Shown here one piece after another: positions 8,364 through 17,464 of a DNA stretch of 64,000 bases (positions are counted from its first letter, which is position 1; each line of letters opens with the position of its first letter). The DNA is from Nannocystis sp. Lineage in GTDB: Bacteria > Myxococcota_A > Polyangia > Nannocystales > Nannocystaceae. The translations under genes were made by a program, and so were the position numbers. The notes beneath the pieces are model-generated. The model was not told where the DNA came from. It searched no databases and saw nothing but the letters and a program-made list of their open reading frames with translations. The DNA lies in NCBI GenBank assembly GCA_016712315.1, contig JADJRG010000013.1, positions 124,001-188,000 of the forward strand, given 5' to 3'.

Positions 8364-9884
8364 ATGCTCTCGCGCCCGACCTCGCTCCTGATCGCCCTCA
8401 CGCTCGCGCCGCACCTCGCCTGCGCGGATCCGAGCGGCACCGACACCGACACCGCCGCCGCCACGGACACCGCCGTCACCACCACGCTCACCACCGCGCC
8501 GGACCCGAGCGGCTCCACCTCCACCAGCTCCGAGTCCGACACCGATGCTCAGGAGCCGACCGACAGCGACTCTGCCACCGACTCCACCACCGGATCTGCC
8601 ACCGACTCCACCACCGACACCGACGATCCGCCCGAAGATCCCGAACAAAACACCCCCCCGCTCTACCCTGGAGGGCGCGTCCACAGCCCCCTCACCCCCT
8701 TCGTCCAAGAGAGCCTCGCCTCGATCCGCGCCCTCGCCCCCGCCGCCCCCGCCGATCTTTTTATAAAAGTCGGCGCCTCCAGCACCGTCAGCCCGCACAC
8801 CCTCCACTGCTTCGCCGGCGCCCCTGATCTCGACCTCTACGAGCCCACGCTCGGCCCCACCCTCGACTTCTTCCGCGCGGGCGAGGCCCCGGGCAGCACC
8901 CCCTTTGATCGCAAAACCCTCGCCGCCGAGGTCGGCCGCACCGCCGGCTGGGCGATCACCGGCGACCCTTCCCCCCTCGATCAAGAGTACGCCGCGATCC
9001 ACCCTGACGGCCCCAGCCTCGCCCTCATCCACTACGGCGCCAACGACATGCAGATGGCCGTCACCTACGCCGCCGCCCTGCCTGGCTACTACCGCAACAT
9101 GAGCGCCCTGCTCGACACCCTCATCGACCGCGGCGTCGTCCCGGTCGTCTTCGGCCTCTCGCGCCGCCAGGACAGCCCCGCCGCCGACCTCTGGGTGCAG
9201 ACCTACAACGCCGTCGCCCGCGGCCTCGCCCAGGCCCGCCTCATCCCCTTCATCGACCTCCACCACGCCTTGGAGGGCCTCCCAAACTACGGCGTCTCTG
9301 GCGACGGCCTGCACCTAAGCGCCGCCCCTCAAGGCGCCTGCGAGCTCACCCCTGACGGCCTCCAGTACGGCTACAACGTCCGCAACCTCATCGCCCTCGC
9401 GGCCCTCGATCGCCTCCGCGCCGCCCTCGTCGACGGCCACCCTGTGCTCGGCGAAGCCCACGACTTCCTCCAAGGCGAGGGCACCGTCGACGCCCCCCTC
9501 GAGATCCCCCGCCTCCCCTTCGCCGACGCTCGCAGCACCACGGACGCCCCCAGCCTCGACTTCGACGTCTACAGCGGCTGCGACGCGCTCGCCGACGAAT
9601 CTGGCCCCGAGAACATCTACCGCCTCGTGCTCGACCAACCCACCGAGCTGCGCGCCGTCGTGCTCGATCACCCTGGCGTCGACGTCGACCTCCACCTGCT
9701 CGACGACACCGCCACCGAAGCCGGCTGCCTCGCCCGCGGCGACCGCCTCGTCAGCCGCACCCTGCCCGCCGGCACCTACTTCTTCTCCGTCGACACCTAC
9801 GTCGACGGCCAAGGCAACGAGTTTTCAGGCGAGTACACCTTCGTCGTGCTCGCCTGCGAGCCCGGCGACCTCGAGTGCTACTGA
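8364..9884 (+). CDS. Secreted SGNH-type hydrolase with C-terminal PPC domain
   Basis: 506 residues with RBS GAGGA eight bases before ATG 8364. The signal peptide ends near HLAC, followed by a Thr/Asp/Ser-rich linker to about residue 90. The middle domain resembles SGNH/GDSL hydrolases: KVGASST near the N-terminal block, LIHYGANDM (the GxND oxyanion block) and GDGLHLS near 315 (the D-x-x-H catalytic pair). The usual block I GDS is replaced by G-A-S. The last 120 residues resemble a bacterial pre-peptidase C-terminal domain (YRLVLDQPTELRAVVLDH...LPAGTYFFSVDTY...GEYTFVV). Probable extracellular esterase or lipase. Confidence 0.75.
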   Translation: MLSRPTSLLIALTLAPHLACADPSGTDTDTAAATDTAVTTTLTTAPDPSGSTSTSSESDTDAQEPTDSDSATDSTTGSATDSTTDTDDPPEDPEQNTPPLYPGGRVHSPLTPFVQESLASIRALAPAAPADLFIKVGASSTVSPHTLHCFAGAPDLDLYEPTLGPTLDFFRAGEAPGSTPFDRKTLAAEVGRTAGWAITGDPSPLDQEYAAIHPDGPSLALIHYGANDMQMAVTYAAALPGYYRNMSALLDTLIDRGVVPVVFGLSRRQDSPAADLWVQTYNAVARGLAQARLIPFIDLHHALEGLPNYGVSGDGLHLSAAPQGACELTPDGLQYGYNVRNLIALAALDRLRAALVDGHPVLGEAHDFLQGEGTVDAPLEIPRLPFADARSTTDAPSLDFDVYSGCDALADESGPENIYRLVLDQPTELRAVVLDHPGVDVDLHLLDDTATEAGCLARGDRLVSRTLPAGTYFFSVDTYVDGQGNEFSGEYTFVVLACEPGDLECY

Positions 9885-9952
9885 CCCGCACGACCATGAT
9901 CGCCGCGCGAAGATGCCCACCCCACCCTCGTGAACCGTAGTAACGTCGCCCA

Positions 9953-12010
9953 GTGAACACCCGCCGCCCCCGCCTCCTCACCTTCGCCGCGCTCGCTCTA
10001 CCACCGCTCCTCGCCGCCGGATGCAGCGGCGACAGCGGCGGCACCCAAGGCGACACAGCCGGCTCTACCACCGCGTTCACCACCACCGCCGCCACCGCCG
10101 CCGAGTCTGAGGGCGCCACCGACACCGCCGGCGCCACCACCACGGGGGGCACCGTCGGCGAGTCTGACACTGGCACCACCAGCGCCACCAGCGCCACCGA
10201 CAGCGCCAGCGGCACCGCGACGGACACCGACACCGGCACCGACACCAACACCACCGGCAGCGGCTTCTGCGGCGACGATCCGCCCTCGGGCTACGTCGGC
10301 GAGTTCGACAGCGAGTGCAAGAACGAGCCCAGCGTCGGCACCTTCACCCCCGTCATCGAATGGAACAAGGCCATGTTTATGGGCCCACCTGGCCCGCACG
10401 GCGCGAGCGCCCCGATCGTCGTCCAGCTCAGCGACGACAACGAAGACGGCAAGATCGACGACGCCGACACCCCCGACATCGTCTTCATCTCCTACGGCGG
10501 CGACGTCGGCGCCCTCCGGGCCGTCTCGGGCGACGGCACCAAGGAGATCCTCAACATCGGCGGCGTCGGCCTCGATCGCAACAAAGCGATCGCCGCCGCC
10601 GACATCGACGGAGACGGCGTCGTCGAGCTCATCACCACCAACACCAGCCGCGAGGTCATCGTCTTCGAGCACACCGGCGAGCTCAAGTGGAAGAGCGCCT
10701 CGATCCAGCCGCACGTCGGCGTCTACGAGGTCGCCGTCGCGATCTCCGACATGAACGGCGACGGCCAGCCCGAGCTCGTCGCCGGCCGCGCGATCCTCAA
10801 CAACCAGGGCCAGCTCATCGGCGCCGGCGCGCACGGCATGGGCGCCGCCCCCCACGCCAACGGCTCCGCCAGCATGAGCTTCGCCGTCGACGTCGACGGT
10901 GACGGCCAGCAGGAGGTCGTCGTCGGCAACGCCCTCTACGACATCAAGGGCGGCCAGATCTGGTTCAACAGCCAGCCTGACGGTTACCCCGCCGTCGGCG
11001 ACTTCGACCTCGACGGAGCCCCCGAGATCGTCGTCGTCTCCAACGGCACCCTCCGCCTCCAGTCTAGCGGCGACGGCGCCGTGCTCTGGAGCGTCGCGAT
11101 CCCCGGAGGGATCGGCGGCCCGCCCACTATCGCCGACTTCGACGGCGACGGCGCGCCCGAGATCGGCGTCGCCGGGGCCAGCCGCTACTCCGTCTTCGAG
11201 GGCGACGGCGTGGTGCTGTGGACCAACGTCACCCAAGACGCCTCCTCTGGGATCACCGGCTCCTCCGTCTACGACTTCGAGGGCGACGGGATCGCCGAGG
11301 TCGTCTACGCCGACGAGATCAACCTCTACGTCTACGCCGGCAACGACGGCGCCACCAAGCTCAAGCTCACCGAGCACAACTCCGGCACCCGCCTCGAGTA
11401 CCCCATCATCGCGGACGTCGACAACGACGGCCAAGTCGAGATCGCCTTCGTCTCGGAGCCCTACAACGGCAATTACACCGGCCTCACCGTGGTCGGCGAT
11501 ATGAACAAGTCCTGGCGCCCGGGCCGCAAAATTTGGAACCAGCACGCCTATCACATCACTAACGTCAACGATGACGGCACCATCCCGCTCAAGGCCGCGC
11601 AGAACTGGAAGAGCTTTAACAACTTCCGCTCCGGCGACATCTCGGAGAACAACGGCACCGCCGCCCCGGACTTAAAGATCATCACCCCGGACTCGTGCAT
11701 CAACGAGTGCGGCGGCCAGGACCTCGCCAACGTCTGGATCCAGGTCGGCAACGCCGGCGCCGTCGCGCTCACCGCTGGCGCCACCATTCAGGTCTTCGTC
11801 ACCAAGATGGGCGTCGAGTCCCTCGACCAAGAGGTCCCCTTCGACAAGATCCTCGCCCCTGGCGAGTACGCCGACGCCATCCTCATCCAGGTCAACACCG
11901 AAGGCGTCGACGCCCTGCGGATCTTCGCCAAGCCCAAGGAGTCCGAGTGCAAGGTCGACCCCGCCGACGAGCTCATCCTCGAGGCCCCCTTCTGCACGAT
12001 CCCCGGCTGA
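9953..12010 (+). CDS. Lipoprotein with FG-GAP/VCBS-type repeats
   Basis: 685 residues from GTG 9953. The signal peptide has lipobox LLAAGC, then a Thr/Ser-rich linker to about residue 100. A series of calcium-binding-like repeats follows (D-x-D-G-D/N-G: DIDGDGVVELITT, DMNGDGQPELVAG, DVDGDGQQEVVVG, DFDLDGAPEIVVV, DFDGDGAPEIGVA, DFEGDGIAEVVYA, DVDNDGQVEIAFV) typical of FG-GAP/VCBS integrin-like propellers. The C-terminal 130 residues may form a beta-sandwich (NVWIQVGNAGAVALTAGATIQVF). It is probably a surface adhesin or scaffold. It is the last of four adjacent lipoprotein genes on the plus strand. Confidence 0.82.
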   Translation: MNTRRPRLLTFAALALPPLLAAGCSGDSGGTQGDTAGSTTAFTTTAATAAESEGATDTAGATTTGGTVGESDTGTTSATSATDSASGTATDTDTGTDTNTTGSGFCGDDPPSGYVGEFDSECKNEPSVGTFTPVIEWNKAMFMGPPGPHGASAPIVVQLSDDNEDGKIDDADTPDIVFISYGGDVGALRAVSGDGTKEILNIGGVGLDRNKAIAAADIDGDGVVELITTNTSREVIVFEHTGELKWKSASIQPHVGVYEVAVAISDMNGDGQPELVAGRAILNNQGQLIGAGAHGMGAAPHANGSASMSFAVDVDGDGQQEVVVGNALYDIKGGQIWFNSQPDGYPAVGDFDLDGAPEIVVVSNGTLRLQSSGDGAVLWSVAIPGGIGGPPTIADFDGDGAPEIGVAGASRYSVFEGDGVVLWTNVTQDASSGITGSSVYDFEGDGIAEVVYADEINLYVYAGNDGATKLKLTEHNSGTRLEYPIIADVDNDGQVEIAFVSEPYNGNYTGLTVVGDMNKSWRPGRKIWNQHAYHITNVNDDGTIPLKAAQNWKSFNNFRSGDISENNGTAAPDLKIITPDSCINECGGQDLANVWIQVGNAGAVALTAGATIQVFVTKMGVESLDQEVPFDKILAPGEYADAILIQVNTEGVDALRIFAKPKESECKVDPADELILEAPFCTIPG

Positions 12011-12035
12011 ACCCCAAAAAAGACCCAACGGCCCG

Positions 12036-12056
12036 CGCCGCCCATGCGGGGCGGCG
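12036..12056. terminator. GC-rich hairpin between convergent genes
   Basis: CGCCGCCC at 12036-12043 pairs perfectly with GGGCGGCG at 12049-12056 across a five-base loop. It sits in the 81-base gap between the convergent FG-GAP lipoprotein and spermidine-synthase-like genes. There is no T-run on either side, so intrinsic termination is not proven. Confidence 0.45.
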
Positions 12057-12091
12057 GCGGCCAAGGGACGCCAGCCGCTCAGGCCCGCCCC

Positions 12092-12772
12092 TCAGCCCGC
12101 GCGACGCCCAATAAACAGCGTATGCAGCCGCCGCCCCTTACCGCCGCGCGGTCGAACCCGCAGCGCCTCCACCGCCAGCCCTGCCCGCGCCAAGCGGCTC
12201 GCGAAGCCCTGATCGTCGAACGCCGACCAGATCCCCAGCACCCCGCCGGCCGTCAGCGCCGCGCGGATCTGCGCCAGCCCTCCTGGTGTATACAACCCCT
12301 CATTGGACGCCAGCGTGAACGCGTCGGGCCCGTTATCCACGTCCAGCAGGATCGCGTCGAAGCCGCCCCCGCGGATCGTCGTCGCCACGTCCTCCACCCG
12401 CACCTCCACCCGTCCGTCTACCAGCGGCTCGCCCGCCAACCCCGCCAGCGGCCCGTGGTTCCAGCCTACCACCGCCGCGAACACCTCTGCCACCACCACC
12501 CTCGCCGAGGCCCGCCCCGCCAGCGCGTCCAGCGTCGCGCGCAGCGTGAACCCCATGCCGAGGCCGCCCACCAACACCCGAGGCGCCCCCCCAAGCCCCG
12601 CCGGCAGCCGCCCGATCACCTCTGTCGCCAGCGCCTCCTCCGACCCGTGTTTCTGGCTCGACATCAGCTCCTCGCCGCCCATCTCCAAAAAGAACGCCTC
12701 CCCGCGCTGCGCCAGCGCCAAGCGCCGGCCGTCCGCCGTGGTGATCGAGTCGATGACGCGGCGCGGCAGCAT
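12092..12772 (-). CDS. Spermidine synthase-like SAM-dependent protein
   Basis: 226 residues from ATG 12772. The segments VLVGGLGMGFTLRATLD (nucleotide-binding motif I), VVVAEVFAAVVGWN, and FDAILLDVDNGPDAF (acidic active-site region) match the Rossmann domain of spermidine synthase and related aminopropyl- or methyltransferases. It lacks the long N-terminal beta-domain, so it is probably a short methyltransferase-like homolog rather than true SpeE. The start lies two bases after the stop of the metallo-hydrolase gene, so the two are co-transcribed. Confidence 0.75.
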   Translation of the reverse strand: MLPRRVIDSITTADGRRLALAQRGEAFFLEMGGEELMSSQKHGSEEALATEVIGRLPAGLGGAPRVLVGGLGMGFTLRATLDALAGRASARVVVAEVFAAVVGWNHGPLAGLAGEPLVDGRVEVRVEDVATTIRGGGFDAILLDVDNGPDAFTLASNEGLYTPGGLAQIRAALTAGGVLGIWSAFDDQGFASRLARAGLAVEALRVRPRGGKGRRLHTLFIGRRAG

Positions 12773-12774
12773 CG

Positions 12775-13878
12775 TCACCCCGCCGCCGCCGTCAGCGCGC
12801 CCCCGTGGATCGACGCGATCGTGAACGTCGGCCCCAGGCCCCACGCCAGCGGCGAGCGCACGAACGGCGACGAATTAAACACGTTCGGCACCTCGCCCCC
12901 GCAGTCCCCGCGGTCCGCGATCGCCCGCTCCAGCAGCATCGAGTCGTACTGCGCCATCGTGTCTTCCAGCGCGTTCCCGTTCAGCACCACCTCTGCCCCA
13001 TAACTCACCGCATAGTGGCGCAGGTTCGGCAGCCGCGACGCCCTGGGCAAGTACGAGTCCGGGCACACCCCGTTCTCCGACACCGCGAACACCCCTCGGC
13101 CTGGCGCATGAAACACGATCGAGTGGTTCCCGCGCGTATGTCCTGGCGTAAACGCCAGCGCCAGCCCCTTACCCAGCCACGCCGACCCCTCCAGCGCCAC
13201 GATCTTCGCCGCCGGCACCCCCTCCAGCGCCCCCTCGATCCACCAAGGCCGCTGCAGCGGGTGGATCGCCCGCACCGACTCGATCTCCCTATAGTTCACC
13301 AGCAGCTTCGCGTTCGGGTACAGCGGCGGCGCCCCGTCCTCACCCACCAGCCCGCGCCGCAGGTCCTGCACGTGCAGGTGATCAAACGTGACAAAGTCGA
13401 TCTTCGCCGGATCGATCCCGATCGCCCGCAGCCGCGCCGCTGGCCCTGGGATCGCCCGCGCGAGCGAGTCCGGCGCCGCGCTCACCAGCTCCGCCCGCGC
13501 GTGCGCGAAGAAGGGCGCCTTCAGCGACAGGTCGTGCTCGCTCGGGTTCACCAGGATCGTCCGGATCACCCCGTCAAAGCCCTCAAACTCGATCACCTGC
13601 ATCCGGTTGCGCATCACCAGCCAGCGCGCGCGCGTCGGCGCCGCCTGCCAGAACGCGAACGCCACCGGGTAGGGGAAGCGCAGCAGGTCGATCGTCCTGA
13701 TCCCGCGCACCGGCCCGTCCTCTTTAAAGACCTTATGAAACGCCGCACCGCGGTCCACCGCCTCCGCGCTGCGCCGCCCCGGGCGCGCCGCCCACAGCCC
13801 GTCCAGCTCCGGGATCGCCCGCGCACCCGCCGGCAGCCCCACCTCGATCCGATCCGCGCCCGCGCCAATCCCTGTCAT
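12775..13878 (-). CDS. Metallo-beta-lactamase-fold hydrolase with altered metal motif
   Basis: 367 residues. The core FVTFDHLHVQDLR occupies the place of the family motif HxHxDH, and TPGHTRGNHS supplies the third metal-binding histidine, so the fold is likely the metallo-beta-lactamase type. The fourth ligand position departs from the consensus (HLHVQDL), and metal occupancy may differ from typical lactonases. The protein is longer than minimal members, with an N-terminal region of about 140 residues ahead of the motif. It lies between relA and the spermidine-synthase-like gene on the same strand (6- and 2-base gaps), which suggests one operon. The substrate is unknown. Confidence 0.7.
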   Translation of the reverse strand: MTGIGAGADRIEVGLPAGARAIPELDGLWAARPGRRSAEAVDRGAAFHKVFKEDGPVRGIRTIDLLRFPYPVAFAFWQAAPTRARWLVMRNRMQVIEFEGFDGVIRTILVNPSEHDLSLKAPFFAHARAELVSAAPDSLARAIPGPAARLRAIGIDPAKIDFVTFDHLHVQDLRRGLVGEDGAPPLYPNAKLLVNYREIESVRAIHPLQRPWWIEGALEGVPAAKIVALEGSAWLGKGLALAFTPGHTRGNHSIVFHAPGRGVFAVSENGVCPDSYLPRASRLPNLRHYAVSYGAEVVLNGNALEDTMAQYDSMLLERAIADRGDCGGEVPNVFNSSPFVRSPLAWGLGPTFTIASIHGGALTAAAG

Positions 13879-13884
13879 CGTCCT

Positions 13885-16065
13885 TCACTCCGAGTGTCGA
13901 CGCGCCCGCTGCACATCCTGGACGCGCTCGATCTTGTTGAGGATCCTCAGCAATTGCTCGTTGCTCTGCACCTCGAGCGACGCCGAGATCTGCGCCGTCC
14001 CGTCGCGCTTATTCGTCGTCACGTTCGCGTCCCCCAGGTTGATCCCGAAGTCCGAGATCACCGCCAAGACGTCGCGCATCATACCCGGCCGGTCGCGGCC
14101 GATCACCATCACGGTCACCGGGTACGTGCGCCCGCGCGCGTGCCCCCAGTCCACGTCGATCAGCCGCTCCGGCTCCGGGCTCGACACGATGTTGGGGCAG
14201 TCCCTCCGGTGAATCGCCACTCCCCGCCCGCGGGTGATATAACCGATCACCGGGTCACCGGGCACCGGCGTACAGCAGCGCGCTGGGTGGCTCAAGATAT
14301 CGCTCACTCCGCCGATGCTCACCCCCGCCGCCGCGCCCTTCTCCTTCGGCTTCGGCGCCCGCTTCGCCGGCTCGGCCGACACGCTCGCCGCCTCCTCATC
14401 CAGCCGCTGCTGCCGCGCCCGCTCGCGCTCGCGATCGAGCACCTTCGCCACCACCGCGCTGCTCGTCGTGTCGCCGAAGCCGACCGCCGCCAGCAGCTCC
14501 TCCACGCTGCGGCCCTCGACCATCGCCGCGACCTCTTCAATTTTAAAGCGCTCGAGGTTCGCCCGCTTCAGCTCGCGCTCGAGCAGCTCGCGCCCCTGCG
14601 CCAGCGCCGTCTCGCGCCCTTGTTGGCGGAACCAGTGGCGGATCTTCTGCCGCGCCGATCCTGTATGAACATAGCCCGCCTGAGGGTTGAGCCAGTCCCG
14701 GCTCGGCTGCTGCGTCTTATGCGTCAGGATCTCCACCCGGTCGCCCGTCTGCAGCTTGTGGTCCAGCGGCACGATCTGCCCGTTCACCAGCGCCCCTCGG
14801 CAGCGGTGCCCCACCGACGTGTGCACCCGATACGCGAAGTCCACCGGCGTCGCCCCCACGGGCAGGTCGATCACGTCCCCCGTCGGCGTGAACACATACG
14901 CCTGATCCTGAAAGATGTCCGTCTTCAGCGACTCGACGAAGTCCTGCGGATCCGTGACCTCCTTCTGCCACTCCATCAATTGCCGCAGCCAATTAAAGCG
15001 CTCGTCCGCCAGCCGATTCGCCTTGCGGTTCTCTTTATAGCGCCAGTGCGCCGCCACCCCGAATTCCCCGAGCTGGTGCATCTCCTGCGTCCGGATCTGC
15101 ACCTCCAGCGACCGCCTGCCGGGCCCCACCACCGCCGTGTGCAGCGACTGGTAGCCGTTCCCCTTCGGCCGCGCGATATAGTCGTCGAACTCGCCCGCGA
15201 TCGGCGTCCACAGCCCGTGCACGATCCCCAGCGCCGCGTAGCACTGGCTCACCTCATCGACCAGCACCCGCACCGCGCTCGCGTCATAGATCTCATCGAG
15301 CCCCACCTGCTTGCGCTGCATCTTTTTGTAGATGCTATAAATATGCTTCGGCCGGCCGCTGATCTTCGCCGAGATCCCGGCCTCGGCCAAGCTCGCGCGG
15401 ATCGTCGCGATCGCCTCGTCGATCAGCCCTGCGCGCTGCTCCCGCGTCGTCGCCAAGCCTTGGCTGATCTGTTTATAGATCTCCGGCTCCAGCTCCCGCA
15501 GGCACAAGTCCTCGAGCTCCCACTTTAACGAGAAGATCCCGAGTCGGTTCGCCAGCGGCGCGTAGATCTCCAGCGTCTCCCGCGCCACTCGCCGCCGCTC
15601 CGCCGCCGCCGCCGCGTCGTCCCCCAGCCCCCGCAGCTCGCGCAGGTCGCACAGCCGCAGCGCCAGCGCGCACAGCACCACCCGCACGTCCGCCGCGATC
15701 GCCAAGAACATCTTGCGCAGGCTCTCGACCGCCCCTCCGTCGAGGCGGTCCCAGCGCATCGACATCAGCCTGCGCGCGCCGTCGACCAGCGCCGCCACCT
15801 CCTCGCCGAGCCCCTCGCGGATCGCCTCCGTCGGCGCCCCGCCCCCGCCCGCCGAGCCGACCAAGAGCGACGCCGCGATCGCCGGCGGATCCACCCGCAG
15901 CTTCGCCAGCAGATCCGCCGCTGGCAGCGCCCTCGCCAGCGCCGCCGGGTCGTGCCTCGCCGCCATCGCCTCTGCCGCGACGATCGACCCCGCCGACGCC
16001 TCATCGTAAAAGCTCGCCGCTGTCGCCGCGATCTCTGCCAGGGTGCTCTCGTTCGCCTTCACCAT
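13885..16065 (-). CDS. relA: RelA-type (p)ppGpp synthetase with degenerate hydrolase domain
   Basis: 726 residues with the long RelA/SpoT layout: N-terminal HD-like region (about 40-190), synthetase domain with GRPKHIYSIYKKM (237-249) and GYQSLHT (304-310), TGS domain (VFTPTGDVIDLPVGATPVDFAY), a zinc-finger/helical region with HPARCCTPVPGD, and a C-terminal ACT domain. It makes (p)ppGpp from ATP and GTP/GDP during starvation. The HD metal-binding residues of hydrolase-competent enzymes are missing (residues 60-80 are Gly/Ala-rich), and the synthetase loop reads EFDD (292-295), the EXDD form of synthetase-only RelA rather than the RXKD form of bifunctional Rel. Both signs point to a monofunctional enzyme. 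Confidence 0.92.
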   Translation of the reverse strand: MVKANESTLAEIAATAASFYDEASAGSIVAAEAMAARHDPAALARALPAADLLAKLRVDPPAIAASLLVGSAGGGGAPTEAIREGLGEEVAALVDGARRLMSMRWDRLDGGAVESLRKMFLAIAADVRVVLCALALRLCDLRELRGLGDDAAAAAERRRVARETLEIYAPLANRLGIFSLKWELEDLCLRELEPEIYKQISQGLATTREQRAGLIDEAIATIRASLAEAGISAKISGRPKHIYSIYKKMQRKQVGLDEIYDASAVRVLVDEVSQCYAALGIVHGLWTPIAGEFDDYIARPKGNGYQSLHTAVVGPGRRSLEVQIRTQEMHQLGEFGVAAHWRYKENRKANRLADERFNWLRQLMEWQKEVTDPQDFVESLKTDIFQDQAYVFTPTGDVIDLPVGATPVDFAYRVHTSVGHRCRGALVNGQIVPLDHKLQTGDRVEILTHKTQQPSRDWLNPQAGYVHTGSARQKIRHWFRQQGRETALAQGRELLERELKRANLERFKIEEVAAMVEGRSVEELLAAVGFGDTTSSAVVAKVLDRERERARQQRLDEEAASVSAEPAKRAPKPKEKGAAAGVSIGGVSDILSHPARCCTPVPGDPVIGYITRGRGVAIHRRDCPNIVSSPEPERLIDVDWGHARGRTYPVTVMVIGRDRPGMMRDVLAVISDFGINLGDANVTTNKRDGTAQISASLEVQSNEQLLRILNKIERVQDVQRARRHSE

Positions 16066-16118
16066 CGGATCGTCGACGGGGCGCTAGCCCCCGCTCGCGC
16101 GAGCTTATACCAGCGATC

Positions 16119-16562
16119 TCAGCGCAGCACCCGCAGCAGCCGGCGGTACTTCGCCTGCGAATTCGGCCCGGCCACGTCGGCCAGCGTGAACCCGTCCAAC
16201 GCCGCCATAAACGCCGCCATCGCCGCGCGCAGCGGAGGGATCAGCGCGCACGCCGGCGTGATCGGGCACGTGTCGTGCTCGCGGTCAAAGCACTCCACCA
16301 GCGCGAAGTCAGGCTCCGTCGAGCGCACCACCTCACCCACCGAGATCGCCGAAGCAGGCCGCGCCAGCCGCACCCCGCCGCCGCGCCCTCGCCGCACCTC
16401 CAGCAGCCCCGCGCGGCCGAGCGCGTGCACGATCTTGCCGAGGTGATTCTCCGAGATCCCAAACGCCGCCGAGATCTCCGCCGTCGACACCAGCCGATCT
16501 TCGTGGCAGGCCGCGTAGATCAGCGCCCGCAGCGCGTAGTCGGAGTGCTTCGTCAGTCGCAA
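16119..16562 (-). CDS. nsrR: NsrR/Rrf2-family iron-sulfur transcription regulator
   Basis: 147 residues from TTG 16562 (LRLTKHSDYALRALIYAA is the typical Rrf2 start); the open frame extends upstream to 16700, but that part is Arg-rich and unlike the family. A winged HTH (STAEISAAFGISENHLGKIVHALGRAGLLEVRRGRGGGVRLAR) is followed by three cysteines in ECFDREHDTCPITPACAL, matching the [2Fe-2S]/[4Fe-4S] ligands and flanking residues of the nitric-oxide sensor NsrR. The window also holds a truncated hemoglobin and a flavin/2Fe-2S reductase about 3.5-5 kb away, likely targets. It has its own promoter region facing the plus-strand gene at 16679. Confidence 0.8.
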   Translation of the reverse strand: MRLTKHSDYALRALIYAACHEDRLVSTAEISAAFGISENHLGKIVHALGRAGLLEVRRGRGGGVRLARPASAISVGEVVRSTEPDFALVECFDREHDTCPITPACALIPPLRAAMAAFMAALDGFTLADVAGPNSQAKYRRLLRVLR

Positions 16563-16678
16563 CTTGGCGCCGATCCTACACCGGATCCTGCGCGCTCTGT
16601 CGCGGCTCCGCGCGTCCCCGTGCATCCGCCCCGCCGCCCTGCGCGCCGCTATCGACGCCTCACCGGCGATCACGTAGC

Positions 16679-17464
16679 GTGCCTCGGATGCCCCGCGCAC
16701 CCTGGCTCACCGCGTCTCTTGTGAGCGCCGCCCTCATCGCCGCGCCGGTCCACGCCCAGCCCGCCCCGCTCGACACCGTACACCTCCGCGACGGCGGCCT
16801 CATCCGCGGCACCATCCTCGAGCTCCAGCCCGGCCGCTCCGTCACGATCCAGCCGGCCGGCGACGAGCCGCCCAAGACCTTGCCTTGGGACCAGGTCGAG
16901 TCCACCTCCCTCGCCGGCGCCGCCCCCGCGCCGACCGCCGCCGCCGCCCCCGCGCGCCCCGCACCGCTCTCCGAGGACATGTTCCCGGGGACAGGCCAAC
17001 CGCGCCTCACCATCGAGCTACGCGGCCGCCGCCCCGTCCACCTGCTCACCCCTGGCAGCGGCCCGCTCACCCTCAGCAGCTCCTCGACGACCGTACGCGC
17101 GGGCCTCGCCCTGCGCTCCGTCTGTCAGTCCCCCTGCGGACAGCTCATCGACGCCCGCGAGGGTTACCCCTACTACTTCGGCGGCGACCGGATCCCCCTC
17201 AGCCGCCCCTTCTACCTCAACCACCTCAAGGGCGACGTCGTCGCGGAGGTGCGCCCTGGCCGCGTCGGCCTGCTCTTCGGCGGCGTCCTGCTCGCCTCCT
17301 ACGGCGGCGTCGGCGTGATCACTGGCGGCACCCTACTCGGCATCGACGCCCGCACGTTCGCGCGCCCTGGCGGCATCGCGCTCGGCGTCGGCCTCGCCAT
17401 GCTGATCGGCGGCACCCTCATGGCGATCCGCGGCCAGACCCGCTACAAGCTGCGGCCCCGCTGA
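16679..17464 (+). CDS. Predicted secreted/membrane protein of unknown function
   Basis: 261 residues from GTG 16679 (an ATG lies three codons later). It has an N-terminal signal peptide (APWLTASLVSAALIAAPVHA), then a short beta region (DTVHLRDGGLIRGTILELQPGRSVTIQ) like those in myxobacterial envelope proteins, a Pro/Ala linker, a second beta region with two cysteines (VCQSPCG), and two hydrophobic glycine-rich segments near the C-terminus (VGLLFGGVLLASYGGVGVITGG and a second one) before a basic tail. It is probably an inner-membrane or periplasmic protein. The last 132 bases overlap the 3' end of the opposite-strand HTTM gene. Confidence 0.7.
   Translation: MPRMPRAPWLTASLVSAALIAAPVHAQPAPLDTVHLRDGGLIRGTILELQPGRSVTIQPAGDEPPKTLPWDQVESTSLAGAAPAPTAAAAPARPAPLSEDMFPGTGQPRLTIELRGRRPVHLLTPGSGPLTLSSSSTTVRAGLALRSVCQSPCGQLIDAREGYPYYFGGDRIPLSRPFYLNHLKGDVVAEVRPGRVGLLFGGVLLASYGGVGVITGGTLLGIDARTFARPGGIALGVGLAMLIGGTLMAIRGQTRYKLRPR

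Noticed and set aside
12044..15528. Very long plus-strand frames opposite the metallo-hydrolase and relA genes
   Set aside because: Antisense shadows with Arg/His/Pro composition; the minus-strand proteins have complete family motifs.
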